A stretch of DNA of 64,000 nucleotides. It comes from Zoroaster sp. YZ-2022. Lineage: Eukaryota > Echinodermata > Asteroidea > Forcipulatida > Zoroasteridae. Positions 11,879 to 22,616 of the stretch are shown piece by piece. The DNA is taken from NCBI GenBank assembly GCA_029582265.1, contig CM055835.1, forward strand, positions 14,129,498 through 14,193,497, given 5' to 3'. Below the pieces are notes generated by a model. That model saw only the letters and a list, made by a program, of their open reading frames with translations, was not told the origin of the DNA and did not search any database. The translations under genes were made by a program, and so were the position numbers. Numbering within the stretch: position 1 is the first letter of the stretch; every line of letters begins with the position of its first letter.

Positions 11879-13274
11879 ATGAAAGTTCAGGCAATAATTC
11901 TAGCTGGCTTGTTTCTCGTTGCGGTGTTCCCGACCAGGGACACCAAACCCTTGCCGTCTCAACTGCGGGGAGCGCGCCTGGTCCGGAGAGCTTCACCCAG
12001 GCAGCAGCTGCACCAACCTGGGTTGCTCAGACGAATGGCTATCAGATTTATCGATGGAAGCAGAATTGAGAAGGCTGCTGAGTGTGCAACGGTTGATTGT
12101 GCCAGAATCAATGAATTGAAGCTGGTGAGGTTATATTTTGAAGAAGATTAAAAATGGCAAAACTGCTTCTACGAGTAATCGAGCTATTCATTAAAATTCC
12201 AACCTCTAAAACTTTTAGCTCTAAAACTTTTAAGTCATGAAAAAAGTGAAAAAGCAATCACAATTTTTATATAAAAATTTGTATATTTTCATGGTTTTTT
12301 CTCACTCTAAATGCCAGAGAGCACTAAAATTTTCGAGATGATTGGTACCTGTTTGCTTACTACCTAATATATTCCCTTTAATGCTACACAATTAGTAATC
12401 TCAATAAATAATCACATACTAACATATTAACACATAAATAATCATATATTAACAATAATTATTATGGTGTAAAGTTGATATATTGGTATCAAATAGCCCT
12501 TTGCTGTCTTAGGTAAAACTAGTGAAATAAATTTCAAAATTAATTTATGTCTCCTGAAGACCACGTTGGAATGAAAACAAACAATCTGAATGCATTTATT
12601 TTTACTATTTTCTCTTTAACGACAAACTTAAATAAGCTGAAACTTTCATAGATTGGTTTTTATTTATATTTTCATTCTTTTCGTAAATTTGTAAGGTATT
12701 TGTATGTATTCATTTATTTGTGGTTACTCTTGGTAAGACGTTTTTCTCGATCTATTGTTAGGATCGAGATAACCGCAATAACATCAGGTACATCGAGTCA
12801 AGCGGCCACGAGTCCAGCAGTTACGAGTCCAGCAGTTACGAGTCCAGCGGCTACGAGTCCAGCGGCCACGAGTCCAGCGGCCACGAGTCCAGCGGCCACG
12901 AGTCCAGCGGCCACGAGTCCAGCGGCCACGAGTCCAGTGGCCACGAGTCAAGCGGCCAAGAATCAAACGACCACGAGTCCAGCATCCAAGAATCAAGCGG
13001 CCAAGAATCCAGCGGCCACGCGTCCAACAGCCAGGAGTCTCACAGCCACGAGTCCGACAGCCACGAGTCCGGCAGCCACGAGTCCGGCAGTCACGAGTCT
13101 CACGCCCCCGAGTCTCATGGCCACGAGTCCAGCAGCCACGAGTCTCACAGTCATGAGTCTCACTGCCACGAGTCTGACAGTTACGAGTCCATCGGTCACG
13201 AGTCTCATCACGGTCACGGCGAGTCCAGCAGCCATGGCCACGACTCTTACGACGAGTCCATCCAGCAGCCATAA
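11879..13274 (+). CDS. Secreted His/Glu/Ser pentapeptide-repeat protein (252 aa)
   Basis: Coding exons 11879-12124 and 12762-13274 join in phase 0 (donor CTG|gtgagg, acceptor attgttag|GAT) and end at TAA 13272-13274. Residues 1 to about 19 form a signal peptide (MKVQAIILAGLFLVAVF). A basic segment with Arg-Arg sites follows, then the two-cysteine motif ECATVDCARINELKL shared with the upstream paralogue. Exon 2 opens with DRDNRNNIRYI and then becomes an array of about 30 five-residue units, E-S-S-G-H in its purest part (12856-12945) and E-S-x-x-H/Y/Q elsewhere, ending SYDESIQQP. The array is rich in His, Ser and Glu. Many serines sit in S-x-x-E or S-x-E contexts, known target patterns for acidophilic and secretory-pathway kinases. 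Metal binding, phosphorylation or a matrix/mineral role is inference only. Unrecognised family; the splice model is predicted, not observed. Confidence 0.8.
12795..13262 (+). repeat. 15-bp coding minisatellite in exon 2
   Basis: The unit gagtccagcggccac is repeated about 30 times. It is near identical between 12856 and 12945 and diverged toward both ends. Because the unit is a multiple of three it stays open in several frames on both strands, which produces long spurious reading frames (for example Ala-Thr-Ser-Pro and Arg-Trp-Thr-Arg-Gly repeats). Only the E-S-S-G-H frame joins exon 1 through a good acceptor. Confidence 0.9.
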
Positions 13275-14418
13275 ATCTAATATCCACGCAGGCTAACCAA
13301 ACCCGTTCATCCCCTCCAGCTGCAGTTCGTCTTCCTCCCACTACTTGCCAGTGGACGTGAACTATACGTGATATCATTAAACCGTCCCTGCCCATTTTTT
13401 TATATATTGCTAACAAGTTAAATAGCAAAGAGAAATAATACGCAATTTTGAAATGATTTATTGTTGATTTTCTTTCAATCAAGAGCTTATGTTGGATATG
13501 CCTTTTTTTAATTATAAATTTGGCCAATAGTGCACGTATTTTTTGTGAAATTAAAAGAACGCCGAAATTTAAACAGGTCTATTATAAGCTCTTCCAAAAC
13601 ATCCTATTCACCATTTGACAGATATATAAATAGTCCACTTCCTAGCCAAATTGACTGTCCACGAATGATTCAAGTGTACAGCATTGGTGTTTTAGAAACG
13701 TACGTTCATTTCAAACCTCGATAAGAGTTTACCAAATATCATACGACTAACCTGTGAAATGGGTTTTCGGAATTAGATAAAGCAGTTCCGTTTTCTCTAA
13801 AGCACTTAAGACGGAATTATTTCTCTGGATGATTTATACTTGTCCCGATTTTACACAAGTAACTTTTTAAATATTTGATAAATTACCAGTTTCCCGTGAT
13901 CGTACGCTCCAGAATTTAATATAGGCCTAAAGACTATATTTTGCAGTGAAGTACCTGTAACCGATCAATTTTGTTTTAAAATTTTGTTGACAAAACAAAT
14001 CGCCTGCATTTTATCTAATTTAATTTTACTTTTTTTTTTATAATGTACAATATTCATGCACCAAGGCAGTAAAACTAGTCTTCAACTCATTTGTATGAGA
14101 TTTCAAAATGTTACGATTCCTATTCCTTGATTATAACTTCGTCTTGTGAAACTGGATCATTAAAATAAAGATTACATTGGATACAATTGTGTTTAGTTTA
14201 TTTTGTCCCTTAGTTGTGCATAATTTTACAAACACAGCCACCTACACTGTACTTTGAAGGTGGTGGAGTTTGCCTAGTAAGACGCAATTCGTGATTTGAT
14301 CTTGATTTACCAGCATGTACATCACCATGATTTCTTTAGGGTGTTAAATTTGTATAAATGCATGCATTCTTTATAAGAATCATGAGATATGTACAGAAAC
14401 CAACTTGTCATTTACCAA
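13275..14418. other. 3' region of secreted gene 2
   Basis: Candidate poly(A) hexamers are ATTAAA at 13376 and AATAAA at 14164. Otherwise AT-rich with no recognisable gene. The NELF-E gene converges from the right. Confidence 0.5.
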
Positions 14419-14530
14419 GCCCTGTGGTCAAGAGGTTAGACGACTGCACAAGTAAGCAGGAGATCATGGGTTCAAGTCCAGCCCGATTCACTTGTGGAGT
14501 ATTTTCCACTCAAAAGCACCGGACATACAT
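14419..14530 (+). repeat. tRNA-derived SINE of a second family
   Basis: Shows an A-box-like 'gtggtcaagaggttaga' and a B box 'gggttcaagtccagc' at tRNA-like spacing, followed by a short non-tRNA body. There is no acceptor-stem complementarity, so it is not called a tRNA gene. It differs from the SINE at 3383. Confidence 0.6.
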
Positions 14531-14539
14531 TGATATATT

Positions 14540-14683
14540 TGACTGGCTCTGGCAAAACCCTAAACTTGGACCCAATTTTCAAAAGTGAGATTCTGTAGAT
14601 TTTCCTCTTTCATTTAACACCAGATTTGTAGAAATCAGGGGGAAAATTTAGGTCCAAGTTTGGGGTTTTGCCAGAGCCAGTCA
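14540..14683. mobile_element. Hairpin MITE with 33-bp arms
   Basis: 'gactggctctggcaaaaccc' near 14540 is repeated in inverted form at the right end, continuing through the 'aaacttggacc' pairing, around an 80-bp loop. Weaker similarity extends outward about 15 bp. It lies just past the 3' end of NELF-E. Confidence 0.7.
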
Positions 14684-14913
14684 CATATAGATACATTGGT
14701 GAAAGGAAAAATTCAAACCAAACAAGAAAGCATTTAACAAGGCTACATGTGAACAATAACTGTCACAGTGTTCAAATCATTGAGTTGTGAGCTTTTATTC
14801 TTACTCAAGTATGTACATATATTACAAATTATTTACATAAATGCTGCACATTTTGTGTGCACTTGTAATTTGATCAAATAACATGTTTCTCATTTAGGCC
14901 AAACAATGATCAA

Positions 14914-14919
14914 TTTATT
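14914..14919 (-). terminator. Poly(A) signal, NELF-E (candidate)
   Basis: AATAAA on the minus strand about 310 bp after the NELF-E stop. A second hexamer lies at 14794-14799. Which is used cannot be told from sequence. Confidence 0.45.
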
Positions 14920-15030
14920 AGGCCATGAAACATGATTTTAATGAAGGGCCTAACCAAGTGTCGGTCACTGTTATTGTTTCTGGCTTTTTGGTTTTATAAA
15001 ATAAATATTCCGCATGCACCATCACTGTTG

Positions 15031-15275
15031 TCTACTGAATATTCTTTAAAATACGTCATCCTCATCTGCATACACCTTCACTTCCTTTTGACTTGTTTTC
15101 ATTTATATCCATTGAGAGTTGTCTACTGAATATTCATTGGAATATGTCATCCTCATCTGCATACACCTTCACTTCCTTTTGACTTGTTTTCATTTATATC
15201 CATTGAGAGTTGTCTACTGAATATTCATTGGAATATGTCATCCTCATCTGCATACACCTTCATTTCCCTTTTATC
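15031..15275. repeat. 91-bp tandem repeat spanning the NELF-E stop codon
   Basis: Copies start at 15031, 15122 and 15213 (exactly 91 bp apart). The copy nearest the gene contains the last codons (KVYADEDDIFQ) and the stop of NELF-E; the other two lie in the 3' UTR and still carry the coding-derived sequence. The 15122 copy is nearly identical and the 15031 copy is more diverged and partial. Small indels between coding and non-coding copies show the latter are free of coding constraint. Confidence 0.92.
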
Positions 15276-18200
15276 TTTGTGTCTGCTTCCCTTGATGGCT
15301 CCAACAGCTGCACAGGTAAACAAATAAACACAAAATGTAATCAATGGTTTTGATTTGGATATATCAATAACAGAAAAATCTTGAATCTGAACAAGTATGC
15401 AATGAGAGTTGTTACGGGACAAATTAAAACACCAACCTTCCATTTCAACCTAATTATGTGTTTGTGCAGAATGAGTACAAAGTTATTACTTTAATATGGC
15501 CTTACAGACTTTATCAAGACTACACTGTCAATCATGTGTGCAAATGCTCATATTCGTGTGACTGATCCAGCATAACAAAATTTATTTTTGTTTCCTTACC
15601 TAAATCACTCCACTGTGACTTTCCTCCGGGCTGGGCGTCATTACTGCTGTGCCTGTGTATGGTCGGCTGTCGTCGCGCCAACGATACATGAAGAAATGTT
15701 CCAGAAACCATCTTGTTGTTCATCTCACTGATGGCTTTGTCAGCAGCATCAAAATTATCAAAAGTGATGAAGGCACAACTAGAATTTGAAGAAAGAAACA
15801 AAATATATACAAAATAAACACAGAATAAACCACAAGGGCAACTGACTAGGTACATAAATACATTGTTTAGAACAAAGAAAAAATATACTAGAGCGGGATT
15901 TGAACCTGCAACCTCCATCTGAGCCATCTTGCCCTATCTTGGCAATCTCCCTATTTGTCAATATCTTCATTCATATATGTAATGCGCCTTGAGCACCAGT
16001 TTGGTGAATACGTGTGCTATATAAGTCCACATTATTATTATTATTGTTGTTATTCAGGGGTGCTCGTCTGAAAGAATCAAATTCTGAGAGACAAATCATC
16101 TATATTGTGAAAATATAATGTTAGAAATGCAAACCGTCTTAGGCATAATAATTTGGTCAAAAATGTTCTTCTGTTTCAGTACTGGAAACACTCTTATTCC
16201 TGACTAAATCTGATACTATGATTAAGGACAAACAATTTTTTGAAGGGTTTGAGAGGCCTGAAATCTGGACTTAGGAAATGTGACATGATGGACTTGCTTT
16301 TCTTGCCAATGCTATTGGCAGGTTTAACCGTATTCCTTTTTTCTTTTTTAAATGTAAGTGTATATAACCATGTGTGTCTTTGAGTAAGACCATAAATTAC
16401 AAATGTTCCTCCTTTTTTACTAGTATTTAACTCTGTTTTTTAAAGGCAGTCTGCAAGAAAAGTTTTGATTTATTATTATTTTATTTTTTATACACAACTG
16501 ACCATTTCTACAAGCTACACTATGTATATCCCACCTCTTCTCTTGCTCCATGTTGATATTTGAAATCGTCCCGAAACTCTTGAAGGCTTTGTCGCATAAC
16601 TCATGCGAGATGCCCCGGCCATAGACATACACAGTATTCCCACGCCTTCCATCTTGTGAACCTGTTTAATAACAGCAACAGGTGTTTGGGTCAATGGGAG
16701 ATTGGGATTAATTATTACCACAAAGAGTACACTCAAGGGTTAATTGGTTTTGGGCGTGTAGGAAGGATCAATATGCTGTGGGTAGTGATATAATGGTTAA
16801 TGTACTTTTCAAACATGGTAAACTGTTGGTCATTTTGAAAGGAAAAACATATTATTTAAACAAAATTGAGGTACATTTATAAAGAAATCAAATGTCAATA
16901 AAAAGCGTATCGGTCCAAAGAGATTGAACTTTTACAAGAAATATTCTGCGGCCCAATGGAAAGTGTAAATGCCAACAAATGGTACTGAAGGGGTGTAGGG
17001 TAGCTTGGTTTGGGGCTACCCTAAGCCGGCCAAATGTGGGTCACAGTTTGGACCTATCATATCTGTGCTTATCACTGATGGAAAATATTAATGGAGTGAC
17101 TCATACACAAGTCTACTGGAATCAAAATGAGGCTCATGCCCAAAATAGATTGGTGCATTTCAATTCGTTAATTTGTCATTGTGATTTGTATTTGGCAGTT
17201 GGGGGCCCCAGACAAATAAATATGTATGCAGTGGGATGGATACTGCAGTAGTTTAGAGTAAACACCTACCTTCTGTTGAGTCTGTCTGGGATGAGTTTCT
17301 ACTGCTGACGAAACTACAAAAGAAACACAACAAGAAGAGCAAAATAAAGAAGTGTGGGCCCCAAACACATTACTGTCAGAGGTTTAATAATCAATATGTG
17401 AAGTGTGCCAGCCTGCTGTAACCCAGTTCACAGCATTGATCTTGCGGTATTGAGTTTGACTACCTTACTTGAGAGTATCGTGGGATAAGCACTTCACCAC
17501 TAAACCAACAAAAATTCCACACACAGCACTGCTCCCGTTTGTTGCATGATATCAGATACCATTCTTCTAAAAAATTTTGACACATAAATGTAGTTATCTG
17601 GTCACATAATTGGTACTGAGCCCAGACATGCATATCATGGAGTCATATACCCAAACCAGCTAGGCTTGTTATACAACTAAAGGTTATGCAACCAATGAAA
17701 TCCAGTAAGTGCCACACCCAAAATCTGTCCTTTGAAAGATGTATCACCCAAGTTTGGAAGGAAGTTATAAGCTTTCATTTGGGACATTGAATGAAACAAT
17801 TCGTCAAGGATTAGTACCAGTAATTAACCCTCCTATGCCCAGGCTGAAATTTGGCCCAGTAAGCACCGCACCCACAGACAGTCACTTGAGTATTTTTGGT
17901 TGCATTGCCAATTGTTCACACATGTGTATAAGAGTGCTGGAGATAGTGGCAAAGTCAAACACACTTGTGTATGTCTTACAAGTTATATGCAGAGGCACAC
18001 AGAGCTGTGTATGTACTGCATAAGTTACAGTCGAGTGGTTTTGGTTTGACCTCCTTCCAGAGCCACATGTCCTTGCATTTATTTGAGTGCACTGCACAAA
18101 GTCAATGGGTTGGGAGTGACATACAAATTTTGAGTGTCTTTGATTGTTAAACCTATAGGAGGGTTAATAAACTCAAATGAAACTCAATGAAAAGGCGGGA

Positions 18201-21200
18201 TCCACATTTTTAATCTTCAGGTTACACGTAACAACACAATTTACTGTATGTAACGAGCTGAGGGTGTGGGCAGTATTCCGATTGGCCAGGGCAGCTGTCA
18301 ATCAGAATCAAGCACATTTGAAATATCACTTTTATTTATAGTTTCCAATATCCGAATTTCATAATTAAAAAATTTTTTTTTTTGATACTATCTTTCAAAA
18401 TTCATTCGCTTTATAAATTCTATTTTGTGGGTCATCTTAGCCAAACACACGGCGATATATCTTTAACATCCACAATATAAATGACAGATTTCTCTCCTCA
18501 CCTCTCATACAGATTCTTCTTATGCAGCTTCCTGCCGTCCATGCCCGGTCCCAGACTCGTTTCCTCCCCACTGGATGGGCCACTGTTTGGACCGTCAAAC
18601 GGCTGGAAGCTAGGTAGGTCCTGTACCTTCTCTGGCTCCTTCAAGCTGCGCTGAAGCTTGCGTGATCGCTTGAAACCAGAGCTCTTATTCTCGTCAAGTT
18701 TGGCTTGCTTGGCCTGTAATACGATTACAGACAAACGTTGTGAAGACATTTTTGAGATGAGATTATGATTGGGTGAGGGATGGTCACATGGCCACGTTCA
18801 ATTAGATGATCATGGCAAAGTGGGTGGGGGGGGGGGGTGGATTGACTATGATACAGGTATCAAATCATGGTATAACATTGAATAATCCATGCTGTAAATT
18901 GTAGATTAAAAGGTGTAGGCTGTACATGTATGCTTATTCTAGACTTCCGCAACCCGTTGGTAATTACTCAATAACAAAATTATGGAATATCTTGGTTTTA
19001 ATCAAGTATAAATACATTTACAGACATTTTACTAATAGTGTAAACTGCCTTTAAGTCATTTATATCTTGCTCATTTATATCAACAAATGCTGACCTGAAA
19101 TAAGTAATGTCCCCCCCCAAAAAAAGGGAAAAAAAGAAAAAGAAAACAGACAGTAATTTTGGTATCTTAAAATGTTTTTATCATACACACTACAAACCTG
19201 TTCAGCTGCTAGAACTTTCTTGGCCATTTCTTTGGCATCTTCTTGACTTGTTTCTGGTGCAGCTGTATCAAAGAAAGTAGAAGACCGACACAACTATTGT
19301 TCCAGCATCACAAATTGACTCCTAAGACATTTCCTGAAAACAGTAAATCTACAAAATTATGATATGATATATTGGATTTTGGGATTTTCTTGAAATTTGT
19401 TTTCCTGTTGTAAAAGATTCAGATCAAAATTCCACCAAAAACATCCTTTCAGAAATTACACCATTAACCCTCCTACTATTGTTGCACTTTAGTGGGAAGT
19501 TGCTATAGAGGTCAAAACCAGTCAACTGCCTGTTTTGACTGTTGACCCAAATGTGCACACAGGGGCATCTTGGACTGGTTTTTACTGTCATTTTGACCAC
19601 CTGAACAATACAAGACAATGGTTTTACCAGTCAAAAATGGCTGACTCATTTGGACCTGTAAATGTACTTACAACACTTAAGGTTTGACAGCGTTTGACTT
19701 TTAAGTGCACTAGATATACCTTGGGAAGTACATCAAAATTTTGACTGATTTTGACCGTTGTATTAGTAGGAGGGTTAAAAAGTGTGCTGTGGACTAGACC
19801 AAGTCGAGTCTCACAATCTTCACAGACTGGCTGCGCAATATGCAAGATATACACACATATGTGTAACAGTACAGTACCTGAGTCTGTGTCAAGACCAATA
19901 TATATGTTCCTTACAACCTCGCGTATGCTTTGTTGGTGTATGCAAAAATACCATGCGTCAAGTGTGCAAAATATACATCACTGGTCATCTTGGAAAATTT
20001 CTACTCATGTGTATATGTGCAGTGGTTGTAAAAAGGTCTGGGAAAGATTGTGGTACCATGTTTCATTAGAAACGTACATGTTCATGTTTTGAATGTACTG
20101 TGGGATTTGTACTGTGTACTGAATAACGGAGTGGGATTTCATCTTTTACTGCTTTTTTCCTTCAAGGGCACTGACATACCTGGTAATTTTGACAGGACAC
20201 GTCACAATCATTCCACAACATAATAACCCTTGAACAAATATATAAGAAAGTGATATTTAACTCACATCTCTTGTTGCCTGATTGTGGTGTAGTTGGTGCA
20301 GGCTTGTTTTTGTTGTTTTTCATCTGTTGTAGAACTTTCTTCTATGAAAAGAACATTTCAAAGGATACTATCAATGTACAATGGGACAAAAGAGGCATAA
20401 AAAACACATAATCTTAAAATCATCTGTGCTTTTACCTTTTTAACCGCCAATTTCTGTTAATTTTCTTTTTCATCAGAACACTGCTATTTTATTCGAGGAA
20501 AGGAAAACAAATGCTTTAAAAATGATACATTTCTCAAAATAATCAAGAGATGCATGACTTTACAGGCCCTGTCATAAATTTGTTTGAGCACATAATTATT
20601 GTTCAATCAAGTTTCTTACTTTCCTGAAGTATCTCAATTCAAAATATTTTTGTTTCCATTCTTAAAGAAAATTATCAATGTTGTTCAGATGAAAACTGTT
20701 GAAAAACACAGATGATACGTTATTATAACTTTTATACACATAGATTATAACTGAAAAATAAATTGTAACAAAAAAATTACTGAATGTTAAAATGTGTTTT
20801 AAAAGCTAGAAATTCAAACCTTGTTAGGTTATGTCAACTCAAAAAAGGGGATAATATCGTCACGAGCAGCAATATTATTTCCAGTCACTGAGTTAATCTC
20901 AAATTAATATTCCGATTCCATGCCCTGTTAATCGTGATATTGTCCCTTTAAAGAAGACCAGTCAGAATCTTCTTTGTAAATACCACAGGACACAGTGTGT
21001 TACAAATCTCACATGCACTGATTTGTGTAAAGTCTGCATGCTTGTCTCCATCATCCAAGTGCAAAACTGACCAAATCTCCCCCACCTCTAGCCCTGATAG
21101 GACCCTATCTACAGTGCAAAGTACACTTCCGATAGGGTCCTGACCAAGAGTTCTTCCTGTTCGTATACCTGTAAAGTTTGCACTGAATTTTACCTGTCTT

Positions 21201-22266
21201 CGTTGGCTGAAACGAGGAAATGCAGGCACTGTAACTCCTTAACTGCCTCTTGGAGAAACATTTTTGGCTGAAAGATGTCTACAAAAAGAGGATTTCCCCG
21301 ACATTTCTCAGAGCAACGGCCAATCTGCGTACAAACATTTCATGCCGTTCATGCTGAATAATGCGCGTGAGCGATGACCTTGAGGTCAGAACATCGATTG
21401 CGCGGCAGAACACGTCTCGTTAAGTCGCCTGCACTGTAAGTAAAGTCCTGTCACCTTGCGCAATTGATGTTCTGCCGCGCAATCAATGTTCTGACCCGAA
21501 GGTGACAAGGCTCGATGAACGGCATGAAATGTTTGTTCACAGATTGGCCGTTGCTCTGAGAAATGTCGGGGAAATCCTCTTTTTTTTAGACATCTTTCAA
21601 CAAAAATCGTTTCTCCAAGAGGCAGTTAAGGAGTTACAGTGCCTGCATTTCCTCAGTTCAGCCAACGAAGACAGGTAAAAAAGGGAGAAAATTCAGTGCA
21701 AACTTTACAGGTATATGAACGGGAAGAACTCTTGGTCAGGACCCTATCGGAAGTGTACTTTGCACTGTAGATAGGGTCCTATCAGGGCTACCCCACCTCC
21801 TTCGTACGAATTAATGACATCAAAAGTCACTTTGTGTGCACTTTAAAGCATGAACCTAGTCTAGATTTCAGGCCTCTTACAACATTACCAAAGCAAAGCC
21901 AACTCTATGGGATGATAGGAACCAGGCTGAACCTCGAATGTTATTGTTATTGTTAACGTTAAATTTAATTTAACGTTAAAAGATATTTGACCAAATATTG
22001 CCAAATTCAAAATATTTTCCTTGGGTATGATAAGCTAAGCTTCTTCCGCATTTTAAAGATGTCCGTGTTTTTTTTTTTTTTTTTTTTTTAATATGTCATA
22101 TGTGGCCGACCTTCTGAAATCTTCCCGTAATAGATGCAGTGTTGTTTTGTATTGTAAAAATGTTTTCTTTATTTGAAAAACAAAATTTTAATACCTTTTT
22201 CCGTATTTTAGCATATTTGTTTTGCAGCATTTCCTCCTCCTCTGTCACGCGGGATGGAAATACCAT
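15225..22266 (-). CDS. NELFE: Negative elongation factor subunit E (NELF-E), complete
   Basis: Eight coding exons (minus): 22266-22195, 20341-20266, 19262-19198, 18713-18502, 17313-17270, 16661-16535, 15778-15600 and 15307-15225. They join with consistent phases and GT-AG borders into 858 nt, 285 residues. NELF-E is the RNA-binding subunit of the nuclear NELF complex, which with DSIF holds RNA polymerase II at promoter-proximal pause sites. Visible support: N-terminal start MVFPSRVTEEEEMLQ as in the family; the conserved block SSGFKRSRKLQ (about residues 82-92) with SFQPF after it and the LYESFVSS junction; one RRM at about residues 166-233 with RNP2 VYVYG and RNP1 SCAFITF; and the conserved acidic tail VYADEDD. 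The Arg-Asp repeat tract of vertebrate NELF-E is missing: only about 20 residues separate SFVSS from the RRM, so the protein is much shorter than the roughly 380-residue human form. A fly-like compact form is the best reading. Confidence 0.96.
15978..16048 (+). repeat. SINE 3' tail fragment
   Basis: Contains 'gcgccttgagcaccagtttg', 'gtgctatataagtccacat' and a terminal (ATT)n, matching the tail of the SINEs at 3383 and 8541 but on the plus strand. A B-box-like 'gggatttgaacctgc' at 15895-15909 is on the opposite strand and is not part of the same copy. Lies in a NELF-E intron. Confidence 0.7.
17445..17512 (-). repeat. Decayed tRNA-like fragment
   Basis: On the minus strand 'ggtttagtggtgaagtgct' resembles an A box and 'gtagtcaaactcaatacc' a B box. 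It is too degraded for a tRNA gene, so probably an old SINE head in a NELF-E intron. Confidence 0.35.
17828..18163. mobile_element. TTAA-flanked MITE with CCCTCCTA ends
   Basis: TTAA lies directly outside both ends (17824-17827 and 18164-18167), and both termini read CCCTCCTAT inward. TTAA duplications and CCC-starting ends fit piggyBac-type elements. No coding content. Related ends occur at 19468-19774, 34622-34873 and 61520-61838. Located in a NELF-E intron. Confidence 0.75.
19468..19774. mobile_element. TTAA-flanked MITE, same family
   Basis: Ends CCCTCCTACTA on both strands, TTAA at 19464-19467 and 19775-19778, 307 bp. Its interior ('acccaaatgtgcacacaggg', 'ttgactgattttgacc') is clearly homologous to the copy at 34622-34873, which defines a dispersed non-autonomous family. 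Located in a NELF-E intron. Confidence 0.85.
21089..21790. mobile_element. MULE-like foldback element, 702 bp
   Basis: The left end reads TAGCCCTGATAGGACCCTAT and the right end is its inverted copy; the outer 60 bp pair almost perfectly and pairing continues, with small indels, for about 300 bp per arm. Direct 9-bp duplications CCCCACCTC flank it (21080-21088 and 21791-21799). Long TIRs and a 9-bp duplication fit Mutator-like elements. No transposase inside. It sits in NELF-E intron 1. Confidence 0.85.
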
Positions 22267-22616
22267 TTTCTATTGTTTTAGGCAATTTAACGAGAAACGG
22301 GCTTTCAATTTGTGTTCGTTTCTTTAGCAGACGGTCAACGAGCTCATTATTCAGTCAACACTAGCTGCCCAAATTGTTCGTTCACTGGTTCCCTTAACAA
22401 TAACATCAGTAGTCAACTAACAGTTTTACGTGTACCAGTGCTACAATTACAAGGTTACCGCTTGGTGGCGCTATTACTTTTTCTCATCAATTTACCGAAA
22501 TTTCACGAAACGGAATCATCCGTGGAGCAGAAAATTACTGTTTCTGCGGAAATTATTCCATACGGCTACGTTGTATTTCTTTCATCAGTTTTGGTGGATT
22601 GTTTATACTTGTCGCG
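22267..22616. promoter_or_regulatory. Divergent promoter region, NELF-E / small membrane protein
   Basis: About 350 bp separate the NELF-E start codon (minus, 22266) from the start of a plus-strand small membrane protein at 22617. No TATA box is obvious. The head-to-head arrangement suggests a shared bidirectional promoter; the transcription start sites are not determined. Confidence 0.5.

Noticed and set aside
12700..13527. Long open frames in other phases across the minisatellite (Ala-Thr-Ser-Pro repeats on plus, Arg-Gly-Trp-Thr repeats on minus)
   Set aside because: Products of a 15-bp repeat lacking stop codons in several frames; only the E-S-S-G-H frame connects to a signal-peptide exon through consensus splice sites.
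15895..15927. Reading NELF-E exon 7 further upstream into MAQMEVAGSNPA
   Set aside because: That part is a SINE-like intronic sequence; the acceptor at 15779 and the RRM alignment place the exon start at 15778.
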